Source: UBA12567 sp964598425
GTDB lineage: Bacteria > Planctomycetota > Phycisphaerae > Phycisphaerales > SM1A02
Length of the DNA stretch: 64,000 nt
Assembly: GCA_964598425.1 (NCBI GenBank)
Contig: CAZRBV010000008.1
Location: 12,348-76,347 of the forward strand
Reading direction: 5' to 3'
Under the pieces are notes generated by a model. It was not told the origin of the DNA. It saw nothing but the letters and a program-made list of their open reading frames with translations, and did not search any database. Both the position numbers and the translations under genes were made by a program. The number at the start of each line of letters is the position of its first letter. Within the stretch, counting starts at the first letter, position 1. Shown piece by piece: positions 7,750 through 15,892 of the stretch.

Positions 7750-9249
7750 GTGGCAAGCGGATACGGTGCAGCGGTGACAGGACGGTTGATTGGCTCACTC
7801 TTGGACGGACTCGATGTCCAGCCCTTTCGCGGGGCAGAGGACTGCGTGGCTGTTCGCATGGTTGAGGACAGTCGCCACGTACGACCAGGTGATGTATTTC
7901 TGGCAAGGCCCGGTGAGGGCGTTGACGGCCGGGACTTCATTGACGCTGCCGAAGCAGCAGGCGCCGTTGCGACGCTGAGTGACGAAGAGGGATGTGAGCG
8001 GACATCGGGGCCGGCACTCTTCAGCAGGCGGCTTGTGCAGGACGGAGCGATATTGGCTCACCGACTTGCCGGACGGCCTTCGCATTGCCTCGATCTCGTT
8101 GGTGTCACGGGTACCAACGGCAAGACCACCGTGACGACGCTCCTGCACCATCTGCTCCTCGGGCGTGGTCCATCGGCTCTTCTTGGGGGTGTTGTGATCG
8201 ACACCGGCCGTGTGAGATCTCAGGCAACACTGACAACGCCGATGGCCTCGGATGTATCCAACTGGCTTGCGTCGGCCGTTCAAGCAGGCTGCCGAACGGC
8301 CACGATGGAGGTCAGCAGTCACGCACTCTGTCAGGGTCGGGTCGAGGGCATTCGATTTCGAAGTGCCATCTTCACGGGCCTGAGTGGTGATCATCTGGAC
8401 TACCACGGAAGCATGGAAGCGTACGAGGCCTGTAAGCGTTCGCTCCTGGAAGGGCTGGACCGCGATGCTTCGGCGATCGTCAATCTCGATGATCATGCGG
8501 GGTCTCGTATGTCCGCGTCAGCTCGGGGCCGCGTGATTGGTTGCTCGCTCCATGGGCTAGGCGAAGTGCGCGGCGAGATCGCCCGCATGACTGCTGAAGA
8601 CACGGTGATGGAGGTGAATTCGCCGTGGGGATCATGGCGGCAGCGGGTTCCATTGCCGGGCCGCCACAATGCAATGAACGCATTGCAGGCAATCGCCGCG
8701 GCGCTGGATCTCGGGGGTTCGCCGTCAGAGGCACAGGATCGAATGGAGACCGCCAGCGGCCCTCCAGGTCGACTGCAGTGCGTATCGACTGAACCCCGCG
8801 TGCTGGTGGACTTTGCGCACACGGATGGCGCCCTTCACGCCGTGCTGGAATCTCTGCGGGGCCTCGCTTCGCCTGAGCAGAGGATCCTGCTTGTTATTGG
8901 GTGTGGCGGAGATCGCGATCACACCAAGCGGCCACGTATGGCGGCAGTTGCGGCTGAAGGAGCGCACGAGGTATGGCTGACGAGTGACAATCCGAGGAGT
9001 GAAGACCCCGCCGCGATTCTCCGCGACATGGCGGCGGGCATACCCGCTGGCCACTCGGACCACATTCACATGGAGGTCGATCGGGCCGCAGCGATCACGC
9101 TGGCCGTCGCTGCAGCCCGCGAGAAAGACATTGTGCTCATCGCGGGCAAGGGGCATGAGAAGTATCAGCTCATCGGCGATCAGTTGATCCCGTTTGATGA
9201 CGTCGAGATTGCAGCTGCGGCGGTTGCCATGCGGGGGGCGCCAGCATGA
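7750..9249 (+). CDS. murE: UDP-N-acetylmuramyl-tripeptide synthetase (MurE)
   Basis: MurE adds the third residue of the peptidoglycan stem peptide to UDP-MurNAc-L-Ala-D-Glu. The Mur-ligase ATP site GVTGTNGKTTVTTLLHH lies near residue 120, the substrate-binding EVSSHAL near 185, DHLDYHGS near 218, and the ligand-selecting region DNPRSEDP near 415. That last motif (DNPR) is the one associated with meso-diaminopimelate rather than lysine. The start is uncertain. TTG 7693 overlaps the queA stop, while GTG 7750 or GTG 7774 gives a family-like N-terminus; I chose 7750. It is coupled to murF by an ATGA overlap. Confidence 0.93.
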   Translation: MASGYGAAVTGRLIGSLLDGLDVQPFRGAEDCVAVRMVEDSRHVRPGDVFLARPGEGVDGRDFIDAAEAAGAVATLSDEEGCERTSGPALFSRRLVQDGAILAHRLAGRPSHCLDLVGVTGTNGKTTVTTLLHHLLLGRGPSALLGGVVIDTGRVRSQATLTTPMASDVSNWLASAVQAGCRTATMEVSSHALCQGRVEGIRFRSAIFTGLSGDHLDYHGSMEAYEACKRSLLEGLDRDASAIVNLDDHAGSRMSASARGRVIGCSLHGLGEVRGEIARMTAEDTVMEVNSPWGSWRQRVPLPGRHNAMNALQAIAAALDLGGSPSEAQDRMETASGPPGRLQCVSTEPRVLVDFAHTDGALHAVLESLRGLASPEQRILLVIGCGGDRDHTKRPRMAAVAAEGAHEVWLTSDNPRSEDPAAILRDMAAGIPAGHSDHIHMEVDRAAAITLAVAAAREKDIVLIAGKGHEKYQLIGDQLIPFDDVEIAAAAVAMRGAPA

Positions 9250-10613
9250 CGATGGAATCGCTGGGACGACTGGCCGAAATGGCGGGGGGCACCGTTGATG
9301 CTGGCTGGTCCGATGTTGCAGTTGATGGAATAGGAACGGATACGCGCGAAGATCTCACCGGCTGTGTGTTCGTCGCGCTGCGTGGGCAGCGATTTGATGG
9401 GCACGATCATCTGGAAGCTGCGGTGAGCGCGGGGGCCGTTGCAGTGTTGGCAGCGCATGGATCCGAGACGCCCGCAGGCGCACCGGCAGTCATGGTGGAT
9501 GACACGCGGGCAGCCTTGGGCCGCATGGCTGCTGCGTGGCGACAGACCCTGCCGAACCTTCGGGTTGTGGCGGTTACGGGAACCGCCGGAAAGACAACGA
9601 CAAAGGATGCCATTGCTGCTGTCTGCCGGGAAGAGCGGCGGACGGTTGCAAGTCCCAGGTCGTTCAACAACGACATTGGGGTGCCACTGACGATTCTTGC
9701 TGCCAGACCAGAAGACGAGGTTCTGATTGCCGAGGTCGGCACGAATGCGCCAGGCGAGCTCCGGCCATTGGCGGACATGATTCGTCCTGACATCGCGGTG
9801 GTGACATTGGTTGGCTGCGGGCACCTGGAGGGTCTTGGCTCGCTGGAGTCTGTGGCCAGGGAGAAGTACGCCTTGCTGGAGTCGCTGACCGAGCGTGGCA
9901 TCGGATTCCTCAGGCATCAGGATCTCCCGGTACCTCGCTGCCGAGGAACGCTGCAGACATTCGGCCTGTCTGCTGAGGCGGATCAGACACTTGGAGAGCG
10001 AGGCTTGGGATGGATGGAGTTCCAGCATCGACGATGGGCGACCGGGCTGCCCGGAACCCACGGTGCCCTCAATGCAGTGGCGGTCATTCTGGTTGCCCAG
10101 GCTCTTGGTCTTTCAGCCGAGGCGGTCGAACGGGGGCTGTCGCACCTTCAGGCGTCGCCGCAGCGACTGTCCCGATGCTCGGTGGGAGCCACTGAGATCA
10201 TCGATGACAGCTGGAACGCCAATCCCGAATCGATGGCGGCGACGATTGAGACACTCCCGGAGCTTGTTCGCGGTGAGGGCGGGGTGATGTTGGTTCTTGG
10301 TGACATGCTGGAGCTCGGCGCCGCCTCAGCGTCGCACCACTGCGACCTGGCGCCGCTTCTGGACACAGCAGTGCGGCGGATGCCGGTTCGGCGGATCGTC
10401 CTCGTCGGTACCGAGATGGGGACGCTGATGGCGAAACTCGGCGGCGCGTGTGGCGAGGTGCCGGTGCTCCATGAGCCGGTCGCCGATGACGAGAGCATGG
10501 CGAGGATCGCGGCACGCGTGGAACCCAATGAGACCGTGCTTTTGAAAGGCTCCCGTGGGCTTGCGTTGGAACGGATTATCTCGGCAATTGAATCAGGAGC
10601 CGCGGCCCGTTGA
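9246..10613 (+). CDS. murF: UDP-N-acetylmuramoyl-tripeptide--D-alanyl-D-alanine ligase (MurF)
   Basis: MurF joins D-Ala-D-Ala to the UDP-MurNAc-tripeptide, the last cytoplasmic step of peptidoglycan precursor synthesis. The N-terminal domain contains GIGTDTREDLTGCVFVALRG. The ATP-binding motif GTAGKTTTKD is near residue 112, SFNNDIGVPL follows, and IDDSWNANPESM near residue 320 is the C-terminal domain motif. Length (455 residues) is normal. The ATG overlaps the murE stop. mraY begins 22 bases after its stop. Confidence 0.96.
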   Translation: MTMESLGRLAEMAGGTVDAGWSDVAVDGIGTDTREDLTGCVFVALRGQRFDGHDHLEAAVSAGAVAVLAAHGSETPAGAPAVMVDDTRAALGRMAAAWRQTLPNLRVVAVTGTAGKTTTKDAIAAVCREERRTVASPRSFNNDIGVPLTILAARPEDEVLIAEVGTNAPGELRPLADMIRPDIAVVTLVGCGHLEGLGSLESVAREKYALLESLTERGIGFLRHQDLPVPRCRGTLQTFGLSAEADQTLGERGLGWMEFQHRRWATGLPGTHGALNAVAVILVAQALGLSAEAVERGLSHLQASPQRLSRCSVGATEIIDDSWNANPESMAATIETLPELVRGEGGVMLVLGDMLELGAASASHHCDLAPLLDTAVRRMPVRRIVLVGTEMGTLMAKLGGACGEVPVLHEPVADDESMARIAARVEPNETVLLKGSRGLALERIISAIESGAAAR

Positions 10614-10635
10614 TGGCCGATGAAGACGGAGAGGG

Positions 10636-11826
10636 ATGCTCTACAACCTGCTTCAATACTGTGACCAGTGGCTTGGCGAATGGGCCGGGTACTCGATTCT
10701 GCAAGTGCTCTATCAGATCGAGTTCCGAGTCTTTACTGCCGCGATTGCCGCGTTTGTCTTTGTGCTGGTGTTCGGAAAGCCGTGCATCAGATGGCTGATC
10801 CGCCGCAAGATCGGAGACTCTCCGGAATTCGAGCACGCTGATCTCAATGCGCTGATGGGGTCCAAGCGACACACGCCGACCATGGGCGGGATTCTGATTG
10901 TTGGAGGCATCGTCTTTGCCACGGTGCTGCTTGCCGATCTTCAGAACCGCTTTGTGCACCTGGCACTGCTGGTGACCGTGTGGCTGGCCTTGCTTGGGGC
11001 GGCGGATGACTGGCTCAAGCTTACGATTTCCAGCAGGATTCCGGGATCGCGGGAGGGGTTGAAGGCGTGGGAGAAGCTGCTGTTCCAGTTTGGGATCGGA
11101 TTTCTTGCCGCAGTGTTCATCTGGAGATTGGCGGGGTCAAATGATGCTGCCCGCGCGCTGGTGCTTCCGTTCCAGCGAACCTACCAGCCGGATCAGGAAT
11201 CCTTGATTCTCGAGCCGGGGGTCATTGTGCTCGGGATGTGGATCTTCCTTCCGCTCGTGGCGTTTTTCATCGCAGGAACCAGCAACGCCGTCAACATTAC
11301 CGATGGCATGGATGGCCTGGCGCCAGGAATGGTTGTGATTGCATCACTCGGCGTGATGGTATTGGCCTACATCGCTGGAACTCCCGAGCGGGCGCACATC
11401 ATGCTGTTTCCATGGATCGACGGCGCGTCGGAACTCATGGTGGTAGCTGCCGCGATGGCGGGGGCTTGCCTCGGATTTCTGTGGTTTAACTGCGCGCCGG
11501 CTTCAGTTTTCATGGGAGACACCGGCTCACTTCCGCTCGGTGGATTGCTTGCCACGATCGCCTGCTGCATTCGACAGGAAGCTCTTCTCCTCCTGATCGG
11601 AGGCGTCTTTTATATTGAGATTCTGAGCAGCATGATGCAGACGTCATGGTTCAAGCTGACACGCCGATTCGGGCGCGAGCATGAAGGTCGGCGGCTGTTC
11701 TTGTGTGCGCCGATTCACCATCACTTCCATCTCAAGGGCTGGCAGGAGCCTCAGGTTGTGGTTCGATTCTGGATCGTTGGCGTGGTCTTCGTGGTCATGG
11801 CGATGGTGCTGACCAAACTTCGCTAA
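10636..11826 (+). CDS. mraY: Phospho-N-acetylmuramoyl-pentapeptide transferase (MraY)
   Basis: MraY is an integral membrane enzyme that moves phospho-MurNAc-pentapeptide from UDP to undecaprenyl phosphate, giving lipid I. About ten hydrophobic segments are visible. Key motifs are TPTMGGILI near residue 80, NAVNITDGMDGLAPG near 215 with active-site Asp, FMGDTGSLPLGG near 290 and the APIHHHFHLKGW His cluster near 360. A GGAGAGGG element precedes the ATG. It ends the operon and its stop overlaps the convergent pseudouridine synthase gene by four bases, with no room for a separate terminator. Together with murE, murF and kdsB it indicates a peptidoglycan wall and a Gram-negative envelope. Confidence 0.97.
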   Translation: MLYNLLQYCDQWLGEWAGYSILQVLYQIEFRVFTAAIAAFVFVLVFGKPCIRWLIRRKIGDSPEFEHADLNALMGSKRHTPTMGGILIVGGIVFATVLLADLQNRFVHLALLVTVWLALLGAADDWLKLTISSRIPGSREGLKAWEKLLFQFGIGFLAAVFIWRLAGSNDAARALVLPFQRTYQPDQESLILEPGVIVLGMWIFLPLVAFFIAGTSNAVNITDGMDGLAPGMVVIASLGVMVLAYIAGTPERAHIMLFPWIDGASELMVVAAAMAGACLGFLWFNCAPASVFMGDTGSLPLGGLLATIACCIRQEALLLLIGGVFYIEILSSMMQTSWFKLTRRFGREHEGRRLFLCAPIHHHFHLKGWQEPQVVVRFWIVGVVFVVMAMVLTKLR

Positions 11827-12941
11827 CACGACTCTGGCATGAGGTCGTCGAGCCGAAGAACAGTGCCCGGTACCGTTGGCCGTTCCACTGGACCGCGATC
11901 GCGGAGTAGTGTGATCATCGCCACCATGTCAGCGGCGAGTGGAGCCTGAAACTCGACGTCCTGTTCTGTTGTGGGGTGGACAAAGCCCAACATCGCTGCG
12001 TGGAGTGCCTGCCGCGAAAGGAGTACCTTCCGCCTGTCGCCCTCGCTCTGATCTGGCGGTAGCACATCGCGCACTTCGAGGTGCTTGCCGCCGTACATGT
12101 CATCGCCGGCGATCGGCCATCCGAGGTGCGAAAGGTGGACGCGAATCTGATGCGTTCTCCCCGTCCGAAGTTCAACCTCGAGGAGCGTGAAGTCGCCGTA
12201 GCACTCCAGGACCCGGTAGAGCGTGACTGCCTGCTTTCCGGTGTCGTCCCACCGAACCGCATTGCGGTGTTTGATGGTCGGGTGTTTCCCGAGTGGAAGG
12301 TCGATCACATCCGCCAGGGGTTCCACGCTGCCGTGAACGAGCGCCACGTATCGTTTTCGCGTGCGGCGCTGCTCGAATTGCCTCCCAAGACGCCAATGTG
12401 CGGTTTCATTCTTGGCGATCACCATGACGCCAGTCGTGTGGCGATCGAGTCGATGGACGACGCCCGGTCGGGCATCGGAGGCCCCGACGCCGCTCAGGGC
12501 TTCGCCGGACTTTTGCAGGTGCCATGCCAGCCCATTGATGATCGTTCCACTTTGATTGCCGCGCGCCGGGTGCACAATGATGTCATCGTGTTTGTCGATG
12601 ATCATCAGGTCTGCGTCTTCGTAGAGAATCTCGATCGGGATGTCTTCGGCGGGAAGATCTGAGCTTGGCGGGGGAGGAAGCACGACGTCGACGACATCTC
12701 CCTTCCGAAGCTTGGTGGAAGGTTTGGGATCGCGGCCGTTCACCGTTACCGCGTGTTCGTGAATGAGCCGTTGCAATGAAGTGCGACTGAGCCAGGGAAT
12801 GCGATCGCCGAGATACCGATCGAGCCGCTTGTTCAGATCACGTGACAGTGTGAACGTCGCATGGGCTGGCCCATCATCGGAATTGAGTTTCTCGGGATCA
12901 ACCGCGCCGCCGGGGCCGATTGGGCCCTCGGGATCACTCAT
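11823..12941 (-). CDS. RluA-family pseudouridine synthase (RluD-like)
   Basis: The protein isomerises uridine to pseudouridine in RNA; by architecture it is closest to RluD, which acts on 23S rRNA, but the site cannot be fixed from sequence alone. An S4 RNA-binding domain lies at about residues 35-95 (KRLDRYLGDRIPWLSRTSLQ and following). The catalytic signature HRLDRHTTGVMV, with the nucleophilic Asp, is near residue 161, and the later RTGRTHQIRVHL motif is complete. The first 25 residues are a Gly/Pro-rich extension. Its ATG overlaps the stop of the upstream membrane-anchored protein (ATGA), so the two form an operon. Confidence 0.92.
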   Translation of the reverse strand: MSDPEGPIGPGGAVDPEKLNSDDGPAHATFTLSRDLNKRLDRYLGDRIPWLSRTSLQRLIHEHAVTVNGRDPKPSTKLRKGDVVDVVLPPPPSSDLPAEDIPIEILYEDADLMIIDKHDDIIVHPARGNQSGTIINGLAWHLQKSGEALSGVGASDARPGVVHRLDRHTTGVMVIAKNETAHWRLGRQFEQRRTRKRYVALVHGSVEPLADVIDLPLGKHPTIKHRNAVRWDDTGKQAVTLYRVLECYGDFTLLEVELRTGRTHQIRVHLSHLGWPIAGDDMYGGKHLEVRDVLPPDQSEGDRRKVLLSRQALHAAMLGFVHPTTEQDVEFQAPLAADMVAMITLLRDRGPVERPTVPGTVLRLDDLMPESC

Positions 12942-13789
12942 TGCGGGGCGGTCTCACTCCCGGGCGCGGGCTCGTTTGCGGGCTCGGGCTCGGTCGGAGC
13001 GGTCGTGGGAAGATCACCTGTGGCCGCCGATGGCTCGATGCTGTCCGGGGCTGCCGGCTCCTGGCCCAATGGGGGCGCGCCAAGTGGAGGAGCTTGAAGG
13101 CCTGGCGGTGGCGCAATCACAGCGGGTGGCGCAGCAGGCGTTGCCAGTTCGATTGGTTCCGCGAGTTGGGGCGCGGAGCTGGCGCGGGAGGCCGCCTGTG
13201 TCGCCAGCGGAGCCAGCCAGTCGCCTGCGCGAGCCTCACTCTTGCCGTACCAGGTCACGGCCTGTTCAATCTCACCTCGGCATTCGGCGATTGCGGCAAG
13301 CCCGTTGAGAGCGGAAACCGTGACCAGTGTCCGGCCTGGCGTGCCGTCGTCCTCATTGGCGATCTCGCCATAAATCCGCGCTGCAGTTGCCAGATGCTGG
13401 TCGCGGAGATCGGGGGTCAATTGGGTCAGCGTTTGTCCGTCATCGCTGGTGGTCGTGCCGCGTTGAACGTCATGCAGCAAGGAGTCCGCCGCGGCCAGAC
13501 GTGCGATGTCGGCCACTGCATCAACATCGGCGTGCCTGCGGGCGACATCTTCAAGAGATGCGGGCTGGACCGTCGTACGCAAGTCAACCCACGCTTCATC
13601 TCTCGCCATGGCTTCCTGCCGCTGCCAGCGAATCATCACGAGGTAGGCCACGATAAAGGCAAGCACGATCAGGAGCCACGTCGGTCCCTTCGTTTTGAGC
13701 CAGGTCACGAAGTCCTCGTTGACCCTGCCCTCTTTGAGATCCTGCTGTCGTACCTCTGCGAGGCGTTCTCGGTCTTCGTTGCGAGCCAT
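12938..13789 (-). CDS. Membrane-anchored protein with TPR-like region and Pro-rich tail
   Basis: The 283-residue protein begins with a charged segment of about 35 residues, then one transmembrane helix near residues 36-55 (TWLLIVLAFIVAYLVMI). Next comes a helical region with TPR-like features (LATAARIYGEIAN, TLVTVSALNGLAAIAECRGEIEQAVTWYGKSE). The C-terminal 80 residues are low-complexity Pro/Ala/Glu. One N-terminal helix followed by helical repeats recalls YfgM-type envelope proteins, but the similarity is only architectural and I make no functional claim. It overlaps the pseudouridine synthase start by four bases. Confidence 0.7.
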   Translation of the reverse strand: MARNEDRERLAEVRQQDLKEGRVNEDFVTWLKTKGPTWLLIVLAFIVAYLVMIRWQRQEAMARDEAWVDLRTTVQPASLEDVARRHADVDAVADIARLAAADSLLHDVQRGTTTSDDGQTLTQLTPDLRDQHLATAARIYGEIANEDDGTPGRTLVTVSALNGLAAIAECRGEIEQAVTWYGKSEARAGDWLAPLATQAASRASSAPQLAEPIELATPAAPPAVIAPPPGLQAPPLGAPPLGQEPAAPDSIEPSAATGDLPTTAPTEPEPANEPAPGSETAPQ

Positions 13790-13890
13790 TGCGTGTGAGC
13801 TTCCTGCACTGATGGGGGGAGTGAAGTTGGACGCCGCATCGTACCTGATGCCTGTCAGAACCGCGAGGTATCCCGTCCCCAGACCATGAT

Positions 13891-14844
13891 TCAGAGGTGT
13901 AGACGGGTCATGGCGGCCTCCAGCTGGTCCAACGCCCCGGCGAGATGTCGCGGATGTCCTTCGGTCTTCAGGAAGGCGGGTGAGGTCGCGGCCATGAGAA
14001 CTCGGCGAATGTCCGCCAGTTCGTGCGAGAGGGGCTCGTTGTGCAGCCCATGCTTGCGGCGGGCCTGCGCCATGGCCTTGACGGGCCGGGTCATCTTGAG
14101 CCGGTCGGGCCGAGCCCAGAGTTGGCGTTCAAGGTAGACCGCATCCTCGGCCCAATGGCCGGGCCGCACCTCGGCAAGATCGATCAGAATGACATCGCCG
14201 GACTGGACTGACACTCGGCTCAATGCATTGGCAAGGTGCAGGTCGCCGTGAATCCAATGAGTCGTGTCTCGTTCTCTCCACCGCTCCACGAGTTGGTCGT
14301 GTCGCTTCTGCACACCCTTGATGGCCTCGGCCCACCGCGGCTTCTGGGCGATCCTGTTGTCACGAAGTGACTTTCGGGCATCGTCCAGCAATGTCGTCCA
14401 GTCTTCAATCCTCGCCTCAGTGGGGTCAACCGGGAGCGGATCAGTCTCTGCATGGAACCTCGCCGCGGCATCCGCGATTCGAGCGATGTGGTCCTTGTGC
14501 CATCTCAGGCCAAGCGGGCCATACGGGAGTCGCTCCATCACGAGCCAGGCGAGGTCGTAGTGCCCCAGCGTGATGCCGGAGGCAAAGAGATGCGGGATGA
14601 CAGCCGGAGAGGCGCCGTCCGGAGATTGAAGTCGCCGGGTCCAATACAGCTCCTTTGGGATGACGGGAAACTTGACGACGACATCTCGTGATGTCCCGTC
14701 GTTGAGTGTCCACACGGACCGTCCGGTGCTGGCACCACCGCGTTGCCAATCGGCGCGGAACCACGACACGCTGCCAAGATGCCCATCGCAGGCTTCTATC
14801 AGGGTGGGCAGCAGGTTTCTGGCAAAGGCCGGGTCGTGATGCAT
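13891..14844 (-). CDS. Aminoglycoside phosphotransferase-like (APH/choline kinase fold) kinase
   Basis: The kinase-fold signature is THWIHGDLHLANAL near residue 220 (Brenner motif, catalytic Asp) followed by VILIDLAEVRPG, where the metal-binding Asp sits. An N-terminal lobe with DVVVKFPVI could supply the ATP-binding Lys. Family members phosphorylate small molecules such as aminoglycosides, choline, homoserine or sugars; the substrate is not deducible here. ATG 14844 is chosen because GGAG lies five bases upstream; upstream ATGs at 14868 and 14901 are in frame without such a site. It is divergent from the HAD phosphatase gene. Confidence 0.8.
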   Translation of the reverse strand: MHHDPAFARNLLPTLIEACDGHLGSVSWFRADWQRGGASTGRSVWTLNDGTSRDVVVKFPVIPKELYWTRRLQSPDGASPAVIPHLFASGITLGHYDLAWLVMERLPYGPLGLRWHKDHIARIADAAARFHAETDPLPVDPTEARIEDWTTLLDDARKSLRDNRIAQKPRWAEAIKGVQKRHDQLVERWRERDTTHWIHGDLHLANALSRVSVQSGDVILIDLAEVRPGHWAEDAVYLERQLWARPDRLKMTRPVKAMAQARRKHGLHNEPLSHELADIRRVLMAATSPAFLKTEGHPRHLAGALDQLEAAMTRLHL

Positions 14845-15004
14845 GCGAACTCCGGGCGACACACACATGAGGGCAACGGGGAATGGGGGCGGTGGCGCCA
14901 TCCGACCGACATTCCCAGCCAGTCTGCGAACCCTACGGGCTGGCTGAGGGGGATTCAACCCTCATCCCACGCAGGCCCGGTGCAATCCCTGCTACCGTTC
15001 CTGC
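14845..15004. promoter_or_regulatory. Divergent intergenic region, APH kinase / HAD phosphatase
   Basis: The 160 bases between the two divergent start codons must hold both promoters. A six-pair inverted repeat with an eight-base loop lies at 14945-14964. No convincing -35/-10 pair can be read, so this entry rests on gene orientation alone. Confidence 0.3.
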
Positions 15005-15892
15005 ATGGGTCGGCCCGACCTCCTCGTTATCGATTTGGATGGAACACTGCTCGACCGGGCAGGGCAGGTTTCAGCTGAAAACATCGCGGGCCTTCGCCGC
15101 GCAGAGGCGGAATCCCTGCCGCTGGTCATCGCAACAGGGCGCACTCGAAGCGAGTCGAGGCACATTCTCGATTCCATCGCATATGAGGGGCTCCTGATCT
15201 CCGCAAGTGGATCCCTGCTCGTCGAGGCTGAAGACGGGCGAACGCTCGATCGGCGGACGCTGTCCCCTGCAATTGTTGAACAGGCCGTCGTCCATGTTGA
15301 GGCTGGGGATGCCGTGGCGATGATCTTGAAGGACCGCCATGATGCAGGGGTTGACTATGTGATTTCAGGATCGGCCGATCTCCATCCGGTCTCCGAGTGG
15401 TGGTTTGAGGCGACTGGCGCGACCTTTCTGCGGGTGGACCGAATTGAGGATGATCCGTTTCCCGAGCACAGCGTTCGTGTTGGCGCGGTGGGGGGAACGA
15501 CGGAGTTCGTCCCGATGATTGAGGCGTTGCAGCGTTCGCTCGGCTCCCATATCCAGGCAAGGCATTGGGAGGCCGTCACCAGTTCTGAGCATGTGGGCGA
15601 ACCAGTACACCTGCTGGAAGTGTTCCATCCTGAGGCCGACAAATGGACCATGGTCGAGGCATGCTGCGGTCATCGAGGGTGGGATAGTTCCCGCGCCGCT
15701 GCGGTTGGAGATGGACTGAATGACGTCCTGCTGATTGAGCAATGCGGGCTTGGAGTGGCTGTGGAGAATGCTCGGCACGAAGTTCTTGCCGTTGCCGACG
15801 CAGTGACCGATGCCCACCATGAGCACGGTGTCGCTTCACTCATCGACGATATTCTCGATGGACGGTTGTTGCTTGGTGGGATGCGTCCGTGA
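15005..15892 (+). CDS. HAD-superfamily hydrolase, Cof type
   Basis: A soluble 295-residue phosphatase of the HAD superfamily with a C2-type cap. Motif I DLDGTLLD is at residues 9-16, motif II is in VIATGRTRSE near 40, and motif IV GDGLNDVLLIEQCGLGVAVENA is near 235. The last is typical of Cof/YbiV-like sugar or nucleotide phosphatases. The substrate is unknown. Its stop overlaps the GTG start of the next gene (GTGA), so it is translationally coupled to the large oxidoreductase-like protein. Confidence 0.88.
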   Translation: MGRPDLLVIDLDGTLLDRAGQVSAENIAGLRRAEAESLPLVIATGRTRSESRHILDSIAYEGLLISASGSLLVEAEDGRTLDRRTLSPAIVEQAVVHVEAGDAVAMILKDRHDAGVDYVISGSADLHPVSEWWFEATGATFLRVDRIEDDPFPEHSVRVGAVGGTTEFVPMIEALQRSLGSHIQARHWEAVTSSEHVGEPVHLLEVFHPEADKWTMVEACCGHRGWDSSRAAAVGDGLNDVLLIEQCGLGVAVENARHEVLAVADAVTDAHHEHGVASLIDDILDGRLLLGGMRP

